Assembly: GCF_900091415.1 (NCBI RefSeq)
Contig: NZ_FMHU01000001.1
Span: forward strand, 124,001 to 188,000
Length of the DNA: 64,000 bases
Direction: 5' to 3'
Origin: Micromonospora inyonensis
GTDB taxonomy: Bacteria > Actinomycetota > Actinomycetes > Mycobacteriales > Micromonosporaceae
Shown here: piece after piece, positions 47,945 through 57,900 of the stretch
Position numbering within the stretch: the stretch's first letter is position 1
Layout: every line of letters starts with the position of its first letter
Notes under the pieces: model-generated
What the model saw: only the letters and a program-made list of their open reading frames with translations
Told to the model about the DNA's origin: nothing
Database searches by the model: none
Position numbers and translations under genes: made by a program

Positions 47945-49609
47945 CTACATCCTCTCCGGGGCGGAGACGCCGAGCAGGTGCAGCCCGTTGGCGATCACCG
48001 TGCGGGTGGCGTCGTTGAGCCAGAGCCGGGCCCGGTGCAGGTCGGTGACGTCCTCGTCACCGCGCGGCAGGACCCGGCAGTTGTCGTAGAACCGGTGGTA
48101 CGCCCCGGAGAGGTCCTCCAGGTAACGGGCGACCCGGTGCGGCTCGCGCAGCTCGGCGGCGGTGGCCACCACGGCGGGGAACTCGGCGAGCGCCTTGAGC
48201 AGCTCGTTCTCCTTCTCGTGGTCGAGCAGCTCGGGGCGGAACGCCTCGGCGTCGCCCCGCGCCAGGCCCACCTCGGCGGCGTTGCGGCCGACGCTGGCCG
48301 TCCGGGCGGCGACGTACTGCACGTAGTAGACCGGGTTGTCCCGGGTGGCCCGGGTCCACAGCTCCACGTCGATGTCGATCATCGAGTCGGAGGAGTAACG
48401 GGCCAGCGCGTAGCGGGAGGCGTCCACGCCGATCGCGTCGACCAGGTCCTCCAGGGTGACCACGGTGCCGGCCCGCTTGCTCATCCGCACCGGCGCGCCG
48501 TCGCGGACCAGGTTGACCAGCTGGCCGATGAGGATCTCCAGGTTGCGGGCCGGGTCGTCGCCGAAACAGGCGGCCATCGCCTTCATCCGGCCGATGTAGC
48601 CGTGGTGGTCCGCGCCGAGCATGATGACGACCCGCTCGAAGCCGCGCTCCCGCTTGTCGAGGTAGTACGCGCAGTCGGCGGCGAAGTACGTCCACTCGCC
48701 GTTGGACTTGCGCAGCACCCGGTCCTTGTCGTCGCCGAAGTCGGTGGTCCGCAGCCAGACGGCACCCTCGGTGTCGTAGACGTGACCCTGCTCACGCAGC
48801 CGGTCCAGGGCCTGGTCCAGCTCGCCCCGGTCATGCAGCGACTTCTCGTTGAAGTAGGTGTCGAACTCCACCCCGAAGTCGCGCAGCGACGATTTGATCT
48901 CGGCGAACATCAGCTCGACGCCCTCGACCCGGAAGACCTCCTGGGCCGCCGCGTCGTCCAGGCCGAGCGCGTCCGGCCGCCGGGTGAGCACCTCGGCGGC
49001 GATCTCGGCGATGTACGCCCCGCCGTAGCCGTCCTCCGGGGCCGGCTCGCCCTTCGCGGCGGCGAGCAGCGACCGGGCGAAGCGGTCGATCTGGGAGCCG
49101 GCGTCGTTGAAGTAGTACTCGGTGCCGACGTCGGCACCGGTGGCACGCAGCAGCCGGGCCAGCGCGTCGCCGACCGCCGCCCACCGGACCCCGCCGATGT
49201 GCACCGGGCCGGTCGGGTTGGCCGAGACGAACTCCAGGTTGATCCGCTCACCGGCGAGCCGGTCGCTGCGGCCGTAATCCGGACCGGCCTGGACGATCGA
49301 GCGGGCGAGCACCCCGGCGGCGGCGGCGTCGAGCCGGATGTTCAGGAAGCCCGGGCCGGCGATCTCCACCGACTTGACCCCGGGGGCCCGGCCGAGCTGC
49401 TCGGCGAGGGCGGCGGCGAGCTCCCGTGGCGGCTGCCCGACCTTCTTGGCGAGCTGGAGTGCCAGGGTGGAGGCGTAGTCGCCGTGCTCCGGGTTTCGGG
49501 GTCGTTCCACCGCCGTCCGCTCGGGCAGAGCGGAGCGGTCGAGCCCACGGTCGGTGAAGACGGCGTGGGCAGCGGATAGGACGACCTCGGCGAGTTCTGC
49601 GGGAGTCAC
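47945..49609 (-). CDS. argS: Arginyl-tRNA synthetase
   Basis: A class I synthetase (554 residues). The HIGH motif is [20 protein letters not shown] (HIGG), and the KMSKS equivalent is [17 protein letters not shown]. The N-terminal Arg-specific domain has [19 protein letters not shown], and the C-terminal anticodon-binding domain ends [12 protein letters not shown]. The start is GTG 49609. It is the first gene of the argS-lysA-hom-thrC series, in the same order as in mycobacteria (Rv1292-Rv1295). Confidence 0.96.
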   Translation of the reverse strand: MTPAELAEVVLSAAHAVFTDRGLDRSALPERTAVERPRNPEHGDYASTLALQLAKKVGQPPRELAAALAEQLGRAPGVKSVEIAGPGFLNIRLDAAAAGVLARSIVQAGPDYGRSDRLAGERINLEFVSANPTGPVHIGGVRWAAVGDALARLLRATGADVGTEYYFNDAGSQIDRFARSLLAAAKGEPAPEDGYGGAYIAEIAAEVLTRRPDALGLDDAAAQEVFRVEGVELMFAEIKSSLRDFGVEFDTYFNEKSLHDRGELDQALDRLREQGHVYDTEGAVWLRTTDFGDDKDRVLRKSNGEWTYFAADCAYYLDKRERGFERVVIMLGADHHGYIGRMKAMAACFGDDPARNLEILIGQLVNLVRDGAPVRMSKRAGTVVTLEDLVDAIGVDASRYALARYSSDSMIDIDVELWTRATRDNPVYYVQYVAARTASVGRNAAEVGLARGDAEAFRPELLDHEKENELLKALAEFPAVVATAAELREPHRVARYLEDLSGAYHRFYDNCRVLPRGDEDVTDLHRARLWLNDATRTVIANGLHLLGVSAPERM

Positions 49610-49707
49610 CGAACCATGTTATCGGGGGTAGACTCGGTCACTCGTGGGCGACCCTGCACGTCATCGGCCCGCCACGCCCTCCTGACCGACCGACCTGACG
49701 AGGCACC

Positions 49708-50529
49708 ATGAGCATCAGCACCCCGGGCGGCGACCAGCGCCGTCCGTCCGTGGTCAGCACCGGCAAGAAGCCGGCGGCCGGTAGGCCCGCGTCAGGCGGC
49801 AAGTCGGCCGGTGGGAAGACCGACGCCGCCCGGCCGGCGGGGGGCACCCGCCCGGCAGGGGCCGGCAAGGGCCCCCGGAAGCCGATCGCCCCGGTGAAGG
49901 TCAGCCAGGGTCGCTCCTGGGGCCCGATCGCGCTCTTCGTCGCCGTCGGTGTGCTGGCCGCCGCGATCATCGGCTACGGCGGCTGGGCCGCCTTCCAGGG
50001 CTCGAAGCCGTGGGAGGATCGGGCCGCCGCCATCGACGGCATCAGCAACTTCCGGAAGAGCGACCCGGATCTGGTCAAGGGTGGCAACCACCAGACCGGC
50101 GCCATCCAGTACACGGTCCTCCCGCCGGTCGCCGGCCCGCACAACGCCGCCTGGCAGAACTGCCAGGGCGACGTCTACGACGCGCAGATCGCCAACGAGC
50201 ACGCGGTGCACAGCCTGGAGCACGGCGCGATCTGGATCACCTACCGCCCCGACCTGCCGGCCGAGCAGGTCGAGAAGCTGGCCGAGCGGGTGCGCGGCCA
50301 GGAGAAGATGCTGCTCAGCCCGTTCCAGGGGATCGACAAGCCGATCTCGCTCCAGGCCTGGGGGTACCAGCTCAAGGTCGACAACGCCGACGACGGTCGG
50401 ATCGACGAGTTCATCAAGACGCTGCGGATCAACGCCTCGGTCGAGGGCCCGAACGCCAACTGCGGTCAGGGCATCACCGCGACCGGTGCCGCTCCGCGCG
50501 ACCTCGGCGACCCGATGACGCAGGGCTGA
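49708..50529 (+). CDS. DUF3105 family membrane-anchored protein
   Basis: A 273-residue protein. About 70 basic, Gly/Pro-rich cytosolic residues are followed by one membrane helix (PIALFVAVGVLAAAIIGYGG) and an extracytoplasmic DUF3105 domain: HQTGAIQYTVLPPVAGPHNA, EHAVHSLEHGAIWITYRPD, and a Cys pair at QNCQGD and NANCGQG. The invariant His residues (EHAVHSLEHG) suggest metal binding. It is divergent from argS and lies four bases before the DUF305 gene; the pair often occurs together in Actinobacteria. Confidence 0.86.
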   Translation: MSISTPGGDQRRPSVVSTGKKPAAGRPASGGKSAGGKTDAARPAGGTRPAGAGKGPRKPIAPVKVSQGRSWGPIALFVAVGVLAAAIIGYGGWAAFQGSKPWEDRAAAIDGISNFRKSDPDLVKGGNHQTGAIQYTVLPPVAGPHNAAWQNCQGDVYDAQIANEHAVHSLEHGAIWITYRPDLPAEQVEKLAERVRGQEKMLLSPFQGIDKPISLQAWGYQLKVDNADDGRIDEFIKTLRINASVEGPNANCGQGITATGAAPRDLGDPMTQG

Positions 50530-50533
50530 ACCG

Positions 50534-51199
50534 ATGACCACGGCCACCACCAGGGAGAACGCGACTCCGGCCGCCGGTGACGGCGGTCGGGGGACGGCCC
50601 CGACACGGCGCTGGGGCACCGTCGCGCTCGCCGTCGCCGTCGTGCTCGGGCTCCTCCTCGGGTACACCGGCGGCCTGCTCACCCCCCGACTCACCCGGCC
50701 CGGCGACGCCTCGGCGGAGGCCGGTTTCGCCCGGGACATGACCACCCACCACGCCCAGGCGGTGGAGATGGGGCTGATCGCGTTCGACCAGGGCACCGAC
50801 CCCGAGGTACGCCAGATCGGCGGCGACATCGCCACCGGCCAGCAGGGCGAGATGGGCACGATGCAGACCTGGCTGCGCTCCTGGGGCCTGGACCCGACCG
50901 GCTCCCGGCCGCGGATGTCGTGGGTGCCGGACGGCGCCGACATGATGGAGAACGGGCTGATGCCGGGCATGGCCACCCCGGAGGAGATGGCGAAGCTCCG
51001 CGCCGCCCAGGGCCGGGAGCTGGACGTCCTCTTCCTGGAGATGATGATCAGGCACCACATCGGCGGGGTGCACATGATCGACGAGGTGGTGAAGGCCACC
51101 GACGAACCCGACGTGGTCCGCAGCGCCCGGACCATGAAGAACACCCAACAGAAGGACCTGACCAACCTGGAGAACGCACTGGCGCGGCTGCGCGGCTGA
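50534..51199 (+). CDS. DUF305 family secreted/membrane-anchored protein
   Basis: A 221-residue protein with an N-terminal membrane helix (VALAVAVVLGLLLGYTGGLL) and a DUF305 four-helix ferritin-like domain. The duplicated metal-type motif appears as ARDMTTHHAQAVEMGLIAF and as LEMMIRHHIGGVHMIDEVV, both rich in His and Met. Such proteins are tentatively linked to copper or other metal handling outside the membrane. It starts four bases after the DUF3105 gene, so the two form an operon. Confidence 0.87.
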   Translation: MTTATTRENATPAAGDGGRGTAPTRRWGTVALAVAVVLGLLLGYTGGLLTPRLTRPGDASAEAGFARDMTTHHAQAVEMGLIAFDQGTDPEVRQIGGDIATGQQGEMGTMQTWLRSWGLDPTGSRPRMSWVPDGADMMENGLMPGMATPEEMAKLRAAQGRELDVLFLEMMIRHHIGGVHMIDEVVKATDEPDVVRSARTMKNTQQKDLTNLENALARLRG

Positions 51200-51218
51200 G
51201 CCACCTCGCCCACGCTCC

Positions 51219-51261
51219 GACGATCGTCGTCCCGCCTGGCGGGGCGGCGATCGTCGTCCCG
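51219..51261 (+). repeat. Short direct/inverted repeats after the DUF305 gene
   Basis: CGATCGTCGTCCCG occurs at 51221-51234 and again at 51248-51261. The spacer contains CCCGCCTGGCGGG, which can fold back, and GACGATCGTC is itself palindromic. The location 20-60 bp after the operon end suggests a terminator. The rest of 51262-51424 holds no gene that I can see, only an AT-richer stretch near 51335-51390. Confidence 0.45.
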
Positions 51262-51424
51262 GGGCGAGAGCACCCTCCGGGGCGGACGACGGTCGACAGG
51301 ATCCCGTTACCGTCGCCACCCACGACACCGCACAACTTGCGAACCTTTTGCCCGATTCGGTCGCTTCAAGCTTTTTCTACCCACATATCGTGACCAGTTG
51401 TGATTCGGGGTCGTTGCGCAGGAC

Positions 51425-52144
51425 GTGGGGGTTGCACTCAGAGACGCACGACGCTCGGTCACCAGCTGGTGCCGGCGCCACACTATCGGCGGTGACGGAA
51501 CGGTGGCAGCCGTCCGTCGCGGACAGCGGTCGGGCGAGCCGGGATCGCTCAGCCGCGAACAGGAACTCGACCTGATCGACGCCCTGCGGGGTGTCCACCC
51601 CGACGAGTTCGGCCTGGACGAGGAGCTGTGGACGCGGCAGAGCCTCACCAGCCTCATCCAGAGCCGCTACGACCGGTCCATGGACACCGGGGCGGTCGGG
51701 GCCTACCTGCGGGCCTGGGGGCTGGGCCCCCGGGAGCCGAGGGAACGGGCCTGCGGGCTCTGCGTCGGCGCGGTGGAGCACTGGGTCCGCACCGAGTACC
51801 CGGCGATCACCCGGGCCGCCCAGGAGCACCTGGCGGAGGTCTACTGGCTCGGTCGGGTCCGCCTGCGCGGCACCATGCCGGCGGCGGACGTGGTCTCCGC
51901 GGTCTCCTCCCGGGGACGGGTCCGTTTCATGATCACCACGCCGTCGGTGGACCCGCCACTCCCCCGGGACTTCGTGCTCCGGCTCAGCGGCACGGAGGAG
52001 CGGACGGTGCACGTGATCATGGACGGGTCCTGGCCGAGGAACGAGTGGCCCCGGCGGCTGCCCCGACGGATCGTGCTGCACCCGCTGCCCAGCTGCGGGC
52101 GTGCCGTGGCCGCCCGACCCGGTCGCCTCGGACCGGCGGCCTGA
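51425..52144 (+). CDS. Winged-helix protein resembling a degenerate IS630-type transposase
   Basis: A 239-residue protein. Residues about 1-125 look like the N-terminal helix-turn-helix and HTH_33 part of IS630 transposases (VTSWCRRHTIGGDGTVAAVR, LIDALRGVHPDEFGLDEELW, TGAVGAYLRAWGLGPREP). The C-terminal half is about the length of a shortened DDE domain and keeps only faint echoes (TVHVIMDGSWPRNEWPRRLP, RIVLHPLPSC). The catalytic DDE triad is not recognisable. The frame is intact and codon use is normal, so it may be a domesticated DNA-binding protein. The GTG start at 51425 is tentative. Confidence 0.6.
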   Translation: MGVALRDARRSVTSWCRRHTIGGDGTVAAVRRGQRSGEPGSLSREQELDLIDALRGVHPDEFGLDEELWTRQSLTSLIQSRYDRSMDTGAVGAYLRAWGLGPREPRERACGLCVGAVEHWVRTEYPAITRAAQEHLAEVYWLGRVRLRGTMPAADVVSAVSSRGRVRFMITTPSVDPPLPRDFVLRLSGTEERTVHVIMDGSWPRNEWPRRLPRRIVLHPLPSCGRAVAARPGRLGPAA

Positions 52145-52309
52145 CCCGACCCCGCCGCCGCCCGGGGCGGGCGGGAGACCGAGAGCTTCCGCCGACGGCA
52201 GTGTCCTCGACGCGGGCGGCGGCGGGCCGGCACGGATTGCCGGGACACCGTGTTTGACCAGGTACGACGTAACGTCACACCAGCCAGCGGACGGATCGCC
52301 CGATACCGA

Positions 52310-52340
52310 TTGGGCGGTTCCGGGAAGCGTTTGCTACGCT
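52310..52340 (+). promoter_or_regulatory. Possible promoter of the tRNA-Arg gene
   Basis: TTGGGC (52310-52315) and TACGCT (52335-52340) are spaced by 19 bases, and TACGCT ends 14 bases before the tRNA 5' end. The -10 box lies inside an imperfect inverted repeat (GGGAAGCG...CGCTTTCCC). The match to consensus is moderate. Confidence 0.35.
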
Positions 52341-52354
52341 TTCCCGGTCGCTGA

Positions 52355-52426
52355 GCCCCCGTAGCTCAGGGGATAGAGCACCGCCCTCCGGAGGCGGGGG
52401 CGCAGGTTCGAATCCTGCCGGGGGCA
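52355..52426 (+). tRNA. tRNA-Arg (anticodon CCG)
   Basis: The acceptor stem GCCCCCG / CGGGGGC is a perfect seven pairs, with A as discriminator base. The D-loop reads GCTCAGGGGATAGAGC. The anticodon stem CCGCC/GGCGG encloses the loop CTCCGGA, giving anticodon CCG (codon CGG). The T-arm is CAGGTTCGAATCCTG. The 3' CCA is not encoded. CGG is a common Arg codon in this genome. Confidence 0.97.
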
Positions 52427-52445
52427 CCTCTCAAAACCAGGCAAC

Positions 52446-52463
52446 ACCGACAGAGATGTCGGT
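52446..52463 (+). terminator. Hairpin after tRNA-Arg
   Basis: ACCGACA-GAGA-TGTCGGT, a perfect 7-bp stem with a GAGA tetraloop, 20 bp after the tRNA. It is probably the terminator of the tRNA transcript. The following 52464-52710 region shows no gene or structure that I can support. Confidence 0.5.
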
Positions 52464-52710
52464 TGTCGCCGACAGCAACACCGCACGACCAGCAATGACG
52501 ACGGCCACGATCCCGACCGGTTCGTGGTCGTCACAGTTCGTGGGACGCCAGGATCCGGTGGACGGCGCAGGCTCCGCCACCGGCAGCAACGCCCAGCAGG
52601 CTGGGCGGACGATCTTGTGATCCCCGAAGACAGCGGCGTATCGTGGTGGCGCTGTTGCAGCCGACTATGACGTTTGCGTGGTAGCGGGCTCGGCGAGGGG
52701 GATCCTGAAT

Positions 52711-54894
52711 ATGTACAGCATGGGTATCGACCTGGGTACCAGCTTTACCGCCGCAGCCGTCGCCTCCACCGGGACTGTGAACATGGCTCCGCTGGCGGGG
52801 CAGGCGATCGTCACCCCGTCCGTCGCCTTTCTCGACGAGAAGGGCGTGCTGCTCACCGGTGAGCCCGCCGACCGCCTCGGTCTGCAGCACCCCGGCCGGG
52901 CGGCGCGGGAGTTCAAGCGCCGCCTGGGTGATCCCACCCCGGTGGTCCTGGACGGGGCACCGTACTCCCCCACCGCCCTGATGGCCGGTTTGCTCCGGTC
53001 CGTGCTGGACACCGTCGGCGAGGCCCAGGGCGGCCCGCCCGACCGGATCGTGCTCACCCATCCGGCCGTGTGGGGCCCGTACCGGCGCGAGCAGTTCGCC
53101 GCCATCCCGCACCTGGCCGGCCTGTCCCGTCCGCAGACCGAGTCGGAATCCGTGGCCGGGACGGACGGTCCGACCGTCATCACCACCACGGAGCCGGTGG
53201 CCGCGGCCACGTACTACTGCTCCACCCAGCCACTGCCCCCGGACGGCCTGCTCGCGGTCTACGACCTGGGTGGAGGCACGTTCGACAGTGCGGTGGTCCG
53301 CAACGGCCGGGACGGGCTGGAGATCATCGGCACCCCCGAGGGCATCGAATGGCTCGGTGGCGCCGACTTCGACCAGGCGCTCATGGACCACGTGGACCGC
53401 CAACTGGACGGTGCGGTCACCGCGCTGGACCCGGCCGATCCCGGCACCACGTCCGTCCTGGCCGCCCTCCAGCGCAACTGCATGCTCGCGAAGGAGGCAC
53501 TGTCGACCCACGACAAGGCGGAGATCAAGGTGCCGCTGCCCGAGGCGGTACGGCACGTGACCGTGACCCGGGAAGCGTTCGAGCACATGATCACGCCGCC
53601 CGTGGAGACCACCATCGAGACGTTCCGGCGGACCCTGACCGCCGCCGGAATCACCCTGCAGGATCTCACCGCCGTGCTTCTGGTCGGCGGTTCGTCCCAG
53701 ATTCCCCTGGTCAACCGGCTGCTGAGGGACACCCTGGGGCGACCGATCATGATCAACACCCATCCGAAGCACGCGGTCGCGCTGGGTGCCGCGATGCTCA
53801 GCGCCGCACCCCGCCCGAAGGCGCGTGCCATTCCGGCACCCCGGCGGCCCGTGACCGCGCCGGTCACCGCAGCGGCGGCGGTCCGGGCCGAGGCTCCACC
53901 CGCGACAGCCGAACGTGACAGCGGCACACCCGCACCCGCGCCTGCGCGCAAGCCCGCAGCCGCAGCCGCAGCCGTAGCCGCATTCGCCGCCGCGGCCAGG
54001 GCCGCAACCACGGCCGCAGCCACGGCCGTGCTGACGCCCAAGGCCAGGCGCGACGCGAAGCACCCGGCGCAGCCGCCGGCGCCGGCGCAGCCGCCGGCGG
54101 CTGCGCCGGTGAGCCCGGCCAGCGGCCCCGCCGGGCCCACACCCCCAGCGGCCCCACCGCCCACGGCGCCGCGACGGTGGTCACGGCTCGCGATCACGCG
54201 CGTCGCCGTCGCGCTCGGCGCGGTCCTCACCCTGGTGGGCGCGGCGGTCGTGTTCGGGACCGAGACGCCGGATGACCCGACGTCACCCAACGCGACGTCC
54301 AGGACCACCACGCCGAACAGCCCGTCGCAGGCACCGGACCCGACCACGAGCGCCACTTCCGCCCCGCGCAGCACGACGGCACGGCCCTCCAGCCCTCCGC
54401 CCGCCCGGTCCGCCACCCCCAGCACGCAGCCCAACCAGTCGGTGCTCGCACTCACGGACGTCCGGGTGGGCAAGCCGTCGAAGCTGTCCACGGTTCGCCC
54501 GGCAGAGGTCGGTGCCAAGCACTTCGTCGACCGGACAATCAAGATCTCGAGCATTCCGGGGCCGCTCAACGGAGGAGTGCTGATCCCCGGCTCCAGCAAC
54601 GACAAGCGGATGACGTCGCCGGCGGACTACCTGGTCTTCAATGTCGCGCGCAACGCCACCGTGTACGTCGCCATGGACAGTCGTGGGGCACCGAATGTCG
54701 ACAACTGGTGGCCGGCGTGGTTGAACCAGCAGGGCTTCGCGCCCACCAGCATGACCATCAAGACCACCGACACGGCCCAGCCCTATTTCGTCGTGTTCGC
54801 CAAGCAGGTGCCGGCAGGAAACGTCACGCTGGGACCGAACAGCGCGACGAGCGTGTACTCGACCGGCTACATCACGGTCGTGACCGCTCGTTGA
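52711..54894 (+). CDS. Membrane-spanning Hsp70-type ATPase with extracytoplasmic C-terminal domain
   Basis: 727 residues from ATG 52711 (GAGGGGG upstream). Residues 1-370 form an Hsp70 nucleotide-binding domain: YSMGIDLGTSFTAAAVASTG, LLAVYDLGGGTFDSAVVRNG and DLTAVLLVGGSSQIPLVNRL, the three phosphate/adenosine motifs. The DnaK substrate-binding beta domain is missing. A long Ala/Pro-rich linker leads to one membrane helix (residues about 493-516, VAVALGAVLTLVGAAVVFG), then a Ser/Thr/Pro-rich stalk. A C-terminal beta domain of about 150 residues follows (FVDRTIKISSIPGPLNGGVL, YLVFNVARNATVYVAMDSRG, YFVVFAKQVPAGNVTLGPNS). That last domain resembles modules I recall from secreted carbohydrate-active enzymes. 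A sensor or anchoring role is plausible. It converges on the giant gene. Confidence 0.82.
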   Translation: MYSMGIDLGTSFTAAAVASTGTVNMAPLAGQAIVTPSVAFLDEKGVLLTGEPADRLGLQHPGRAAREFKRRLGDPTPVVLDGAPYSPTALMAGLLRSVLDTVGEAQGGPPDRIVLTHPAVWGPYRREQFAAIPHLAGLSRPQTESESVAGTDGPTVITTTEPVAAATYYCSTQPLPPDGLLAVYDLGGGTFDSAVVRNGRDGLEIIGTPEGIEWLGGADFDQALMDHVDRQLDGAVTALDPADPGTTSVLAALQRNCMLAKEALSTHDKAEIKVPLPEAVRHVTVTREAFEHMITPPVETTIETFRRTLTAAGITLQDLTAVLLVGGSSQIPLVNRLLRDTLGRPIMINTHPKHAVALGAAMLSAAPRPKARAIPAPRRPVTAPVTAAAAVRAEAPPATAERDSGTPAPAPARKPAAAAAAVAAFAAAARAATTAAATAVLTPKARRDAKHPAQPPAPAQPPAAAPVSPASGPAGPTPPAAPPPTAPRRWSRLAITRVAVALGAVLTLVGAAVVFGTETPDDPTSPNATSRTTTPNSPSQAPDPTTSATSAPRSTTARPSSPPPARSATPSTQPNQSVLALTDVRVGKPSKLSTVRPAEVGAKHFVDRTIKISSIPGPLNGGVLIPGSSNDKRMTSPADYLVFNVARNATVYVAMDSRGAPNVDNWWPAWLNQQGFAPTSMTIKTTDTAQPYFVVFAKQVPAGNVTLGPNSATSVYSTGYITVVTAR

Positions 54895-54959
54895 CGGGTC
54901 GTTGACGGTGATCCCGTGACGAGGTGACAGCAGGGCCCTGAGCCGGAGCGCCCGGCCGT

Positions 54960-57900
54960 CTAGGCGGCGATGGTAACCGGAGCCGTCAGTGCCTGCTCAC
55001 GCATGAGGTAGAGGCCCCGCTCCACGTCGACCAGCAGGGTCCCGTACGGACCGTAGATGACCGCCGTGACGTCGTAGCGGTACTGGTGGAACGCCCGCTT
55101 CGCCTCCACGTTGCGCTCGTTCACCTCGCTCATCTCGGCCGCGTGGGCTTCGCCGTCCTCGCGACCGACACCGACGCCGTCGCCGTTCCAGCCGAGCTTC
55201 TTCATGCCGCCGGTGCGATCGCCGGTCTGCGGGCCGAACGAGAACTCCCAGCCCGAGGAGGAGTCACCCTTGTTGATCGGGCCGGCCTCGTTCTGCTGGT
55301 ACCGCCGGGCCTTCTGCTCGAAGGCCAGCGGTTGCCCGTCCTTGTCGACGTAGAGCTCCGCCCGCCGGATGTCCAACCCGAGAGTGATGCCGGTGCCCGG
55401 AACCTGGTAACGGTGTTGGAGCAGCGGCTCGAGACGCGATCGCAGCATCATCTCGGACGCGTGGTGCGCCACCAGGCGGTCGAGGTCGCTGCCCCCGTGC
55501 ACGCCCGGCACCCGCCAGGCGCCGTCGGTGCCCAGGTCCAGGCCCTGCCGCAGCCGTGGCGGTTGGGTGGTCAGCGCCGCCCAGCGTTCGAACTCCCGGG
55601 CCACCCGGTGCAGCCGCCACGGATGGAGGTTGCGGTCACCGGCCAGGTCGTCGTTCAACCGGGGCCGGTGAGGCCTGGGTTCCGCCCACCGAGGTATCGG
55701 CCGGCCTGCGCCGGTCGTGGCTGGGACCACGACGAGGGCCAGCCCCTGCCCCTGCCAGCTCCCCGGCTGTTCGGCCGTCGGCCGGGTCAGGTAGCGCGGC
55801 ACGATGAGCCGGACGTCCCCGGCGACCTGGATCTGCTCCTGCCAGCCGATCCCGGGCAGGTTGTCCCAGAGGTCGCGGACCGACCGTTCCAGGTTCGGCT
55901 GCCAGAGGCCGGCGAGCCAGGCGCCCCCGAACAGCACGTTGCGCACCGAGTCGAGCACGTACGTGACCGCCTGGGGCATCTCCGTGGTCAGCGTCATGTC
56001 GATGGTGAAGTCCAACGGGTACTCGACCTCGTGCGACTTCTTGGGTCCGGTCCGGAAGATGTCCTTGGACTCGGACTGCGTGCCGCGTTCACTGGAGTTC
56101 GCGCTCTCCTGCCCGTAGTCACCGTGCCCGCCGAGGACGTTGCCCTCGTCGTTCAACGCGGCCCGGCCGGAGAGGTTGACGAGTCCGCCCCACGACGCTC
56201 CGTAGCTTGCCGTGTTGGACTGGGCGTCGTGCGTCTCCCCCCGCAGGGTGAGGCTGACCCGCTCGCGGGGGCGGTCGCTCGACTGCGCGGCCGACGGGGT
56301 GGCGCTGACCCGCACCCACAGGTACTGCGTGGTGTGGTAGGGCGTGGGCACCGGGAACCAGCCGTACACGCCCTCGCCGGACAGGGGAAGGTACTGCGTC
56401 TCCAGGTTGCGGGAGGAGAACCGCTTCACCAGCGCGCGCCGCAGGTGGTCGGGGATACCGTCGCCGGAGGCGAACAGGCCACGCTGCCGCAGCCGTTGCA
56501 GGATCGTGTCCAGCACGGCGTTGGCCCGCAGCCGCTCGGGGTGCCCCACGGCAGGCAACAGCTCAGGGTCGATGATCTCGCGGGACGGCGGCGGGTCGGG
56601 CGGTTGCGGCCCGGGCCGGTACAGCCCCAGATCCTCGGCCGCACGATCGGTCACCAGGAGATCCACCGCGTCGTCGGCGTCCAGGTAGACGGGAGCGGTG
56701 GCCGTGGTCTCGCCGCCCCGGGTACGCAGGGCGGTGACCTCGAAGACCACCCGGCCGTGATAGGCGTGGACGACGTCGTTGTAGGTGGCCCGGGTGATGT
56801 CGATGGCGCCGTAGTCCCTACCGTCCGAGCCGCCGAACGACACCCCGCCCTCGGCGTACAGGCCGCCCCCGAAGCGGCCGCGCTCGTGGGCCTTGTCCGA
56901 GCCGCCCCGGTCCGAGCCGCCCCGGTCCGGGCCGTCGCTGTCCGGGCCGATCTTCTTCGCGGCGGTCGCGTGGTTGAGGTACTGGCCCCCGACTCCGGCC
57001 TTGCCGCCGAGGCTGAGTGCGTTGCTCGTCCCGGCGGCATGGCTGATCGCCGACTGCCGGTACTGCTCGAGTTCGACACCGTCCGCGCTGTCGATGCCGT
57101 CGCTGCTGTACTGGTACGTCAGGCCCGCCGCGAAGAACCGCTCCCGGATCCGGACGGTCTGCTGGTACCCGTCGTGGGCGGGCAGTCGCAGCTCCCACCC
57201 GTGCTCCTCGACCGCCTCCGGGAACCCGGCGGCCAGTTCCGAGCCGGCGCCGAGATCGAAGATCGCGTCGGGCCAGTTCATCGGCTCGTCGAACCACTCG
57301 TCGGGCAGGCCGTTCACCTGCTGGTACAGCCGCGCCGCAGTGGCGGGCAGCTCGGGCACGTACCGGAAGGCCGCATACATGCCGGCGCTGCCCTGGACGT
57401 CCAACGGCAGGTGCGGCGGCTGGCCGGCCGGTGCCCACGCGGAGTCGGGTCGCGGGCTCGTGCGGGTCACGCCCGCGGCGTCGAGCTGCGCCGTCGTGAC
57501 GGTCCGCTCCTCGCCGGTGCGCGGATCACGCGGCACGTGCTCGACCGGCACCGCGATGTGGGTCGCCACCTCGGCGCCGTGTCCCGCGCCGACCAGCCAG
57601 GTCTCGCGGGGTCCCCAGCCGCTCTCCGTCTGCGCGCGGATCATTACCTCGAACGCCGTACGGTAGCGATGGTCGACGACGTCTCCGAGGGTCTCGGTCC
57701 GGCGGTACTCCTGCATCACCTGGCTGAGCTCGTGCTCCTTCGACCGGGTGTGCTCCGCCGTCACGCCGAGTCGTGGGAAGAACACCCTCCCCTGGAGTTC
57801 CGTCCCGCTCTCCGGCGTCTGCCCGTTCCGGTCGGACTGCTCGACGGTGCCCACCGGCTTGGACACCCGACCGCCCAACCGGCCGCCGACGCTGCCCTCG

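Noticed and set aside
52355..52426. A second tRNA or attachment-site copy within the window
   Set aside because: I searched by eye for another copy of the T-arm and acceptor 3' end downstream and found none.
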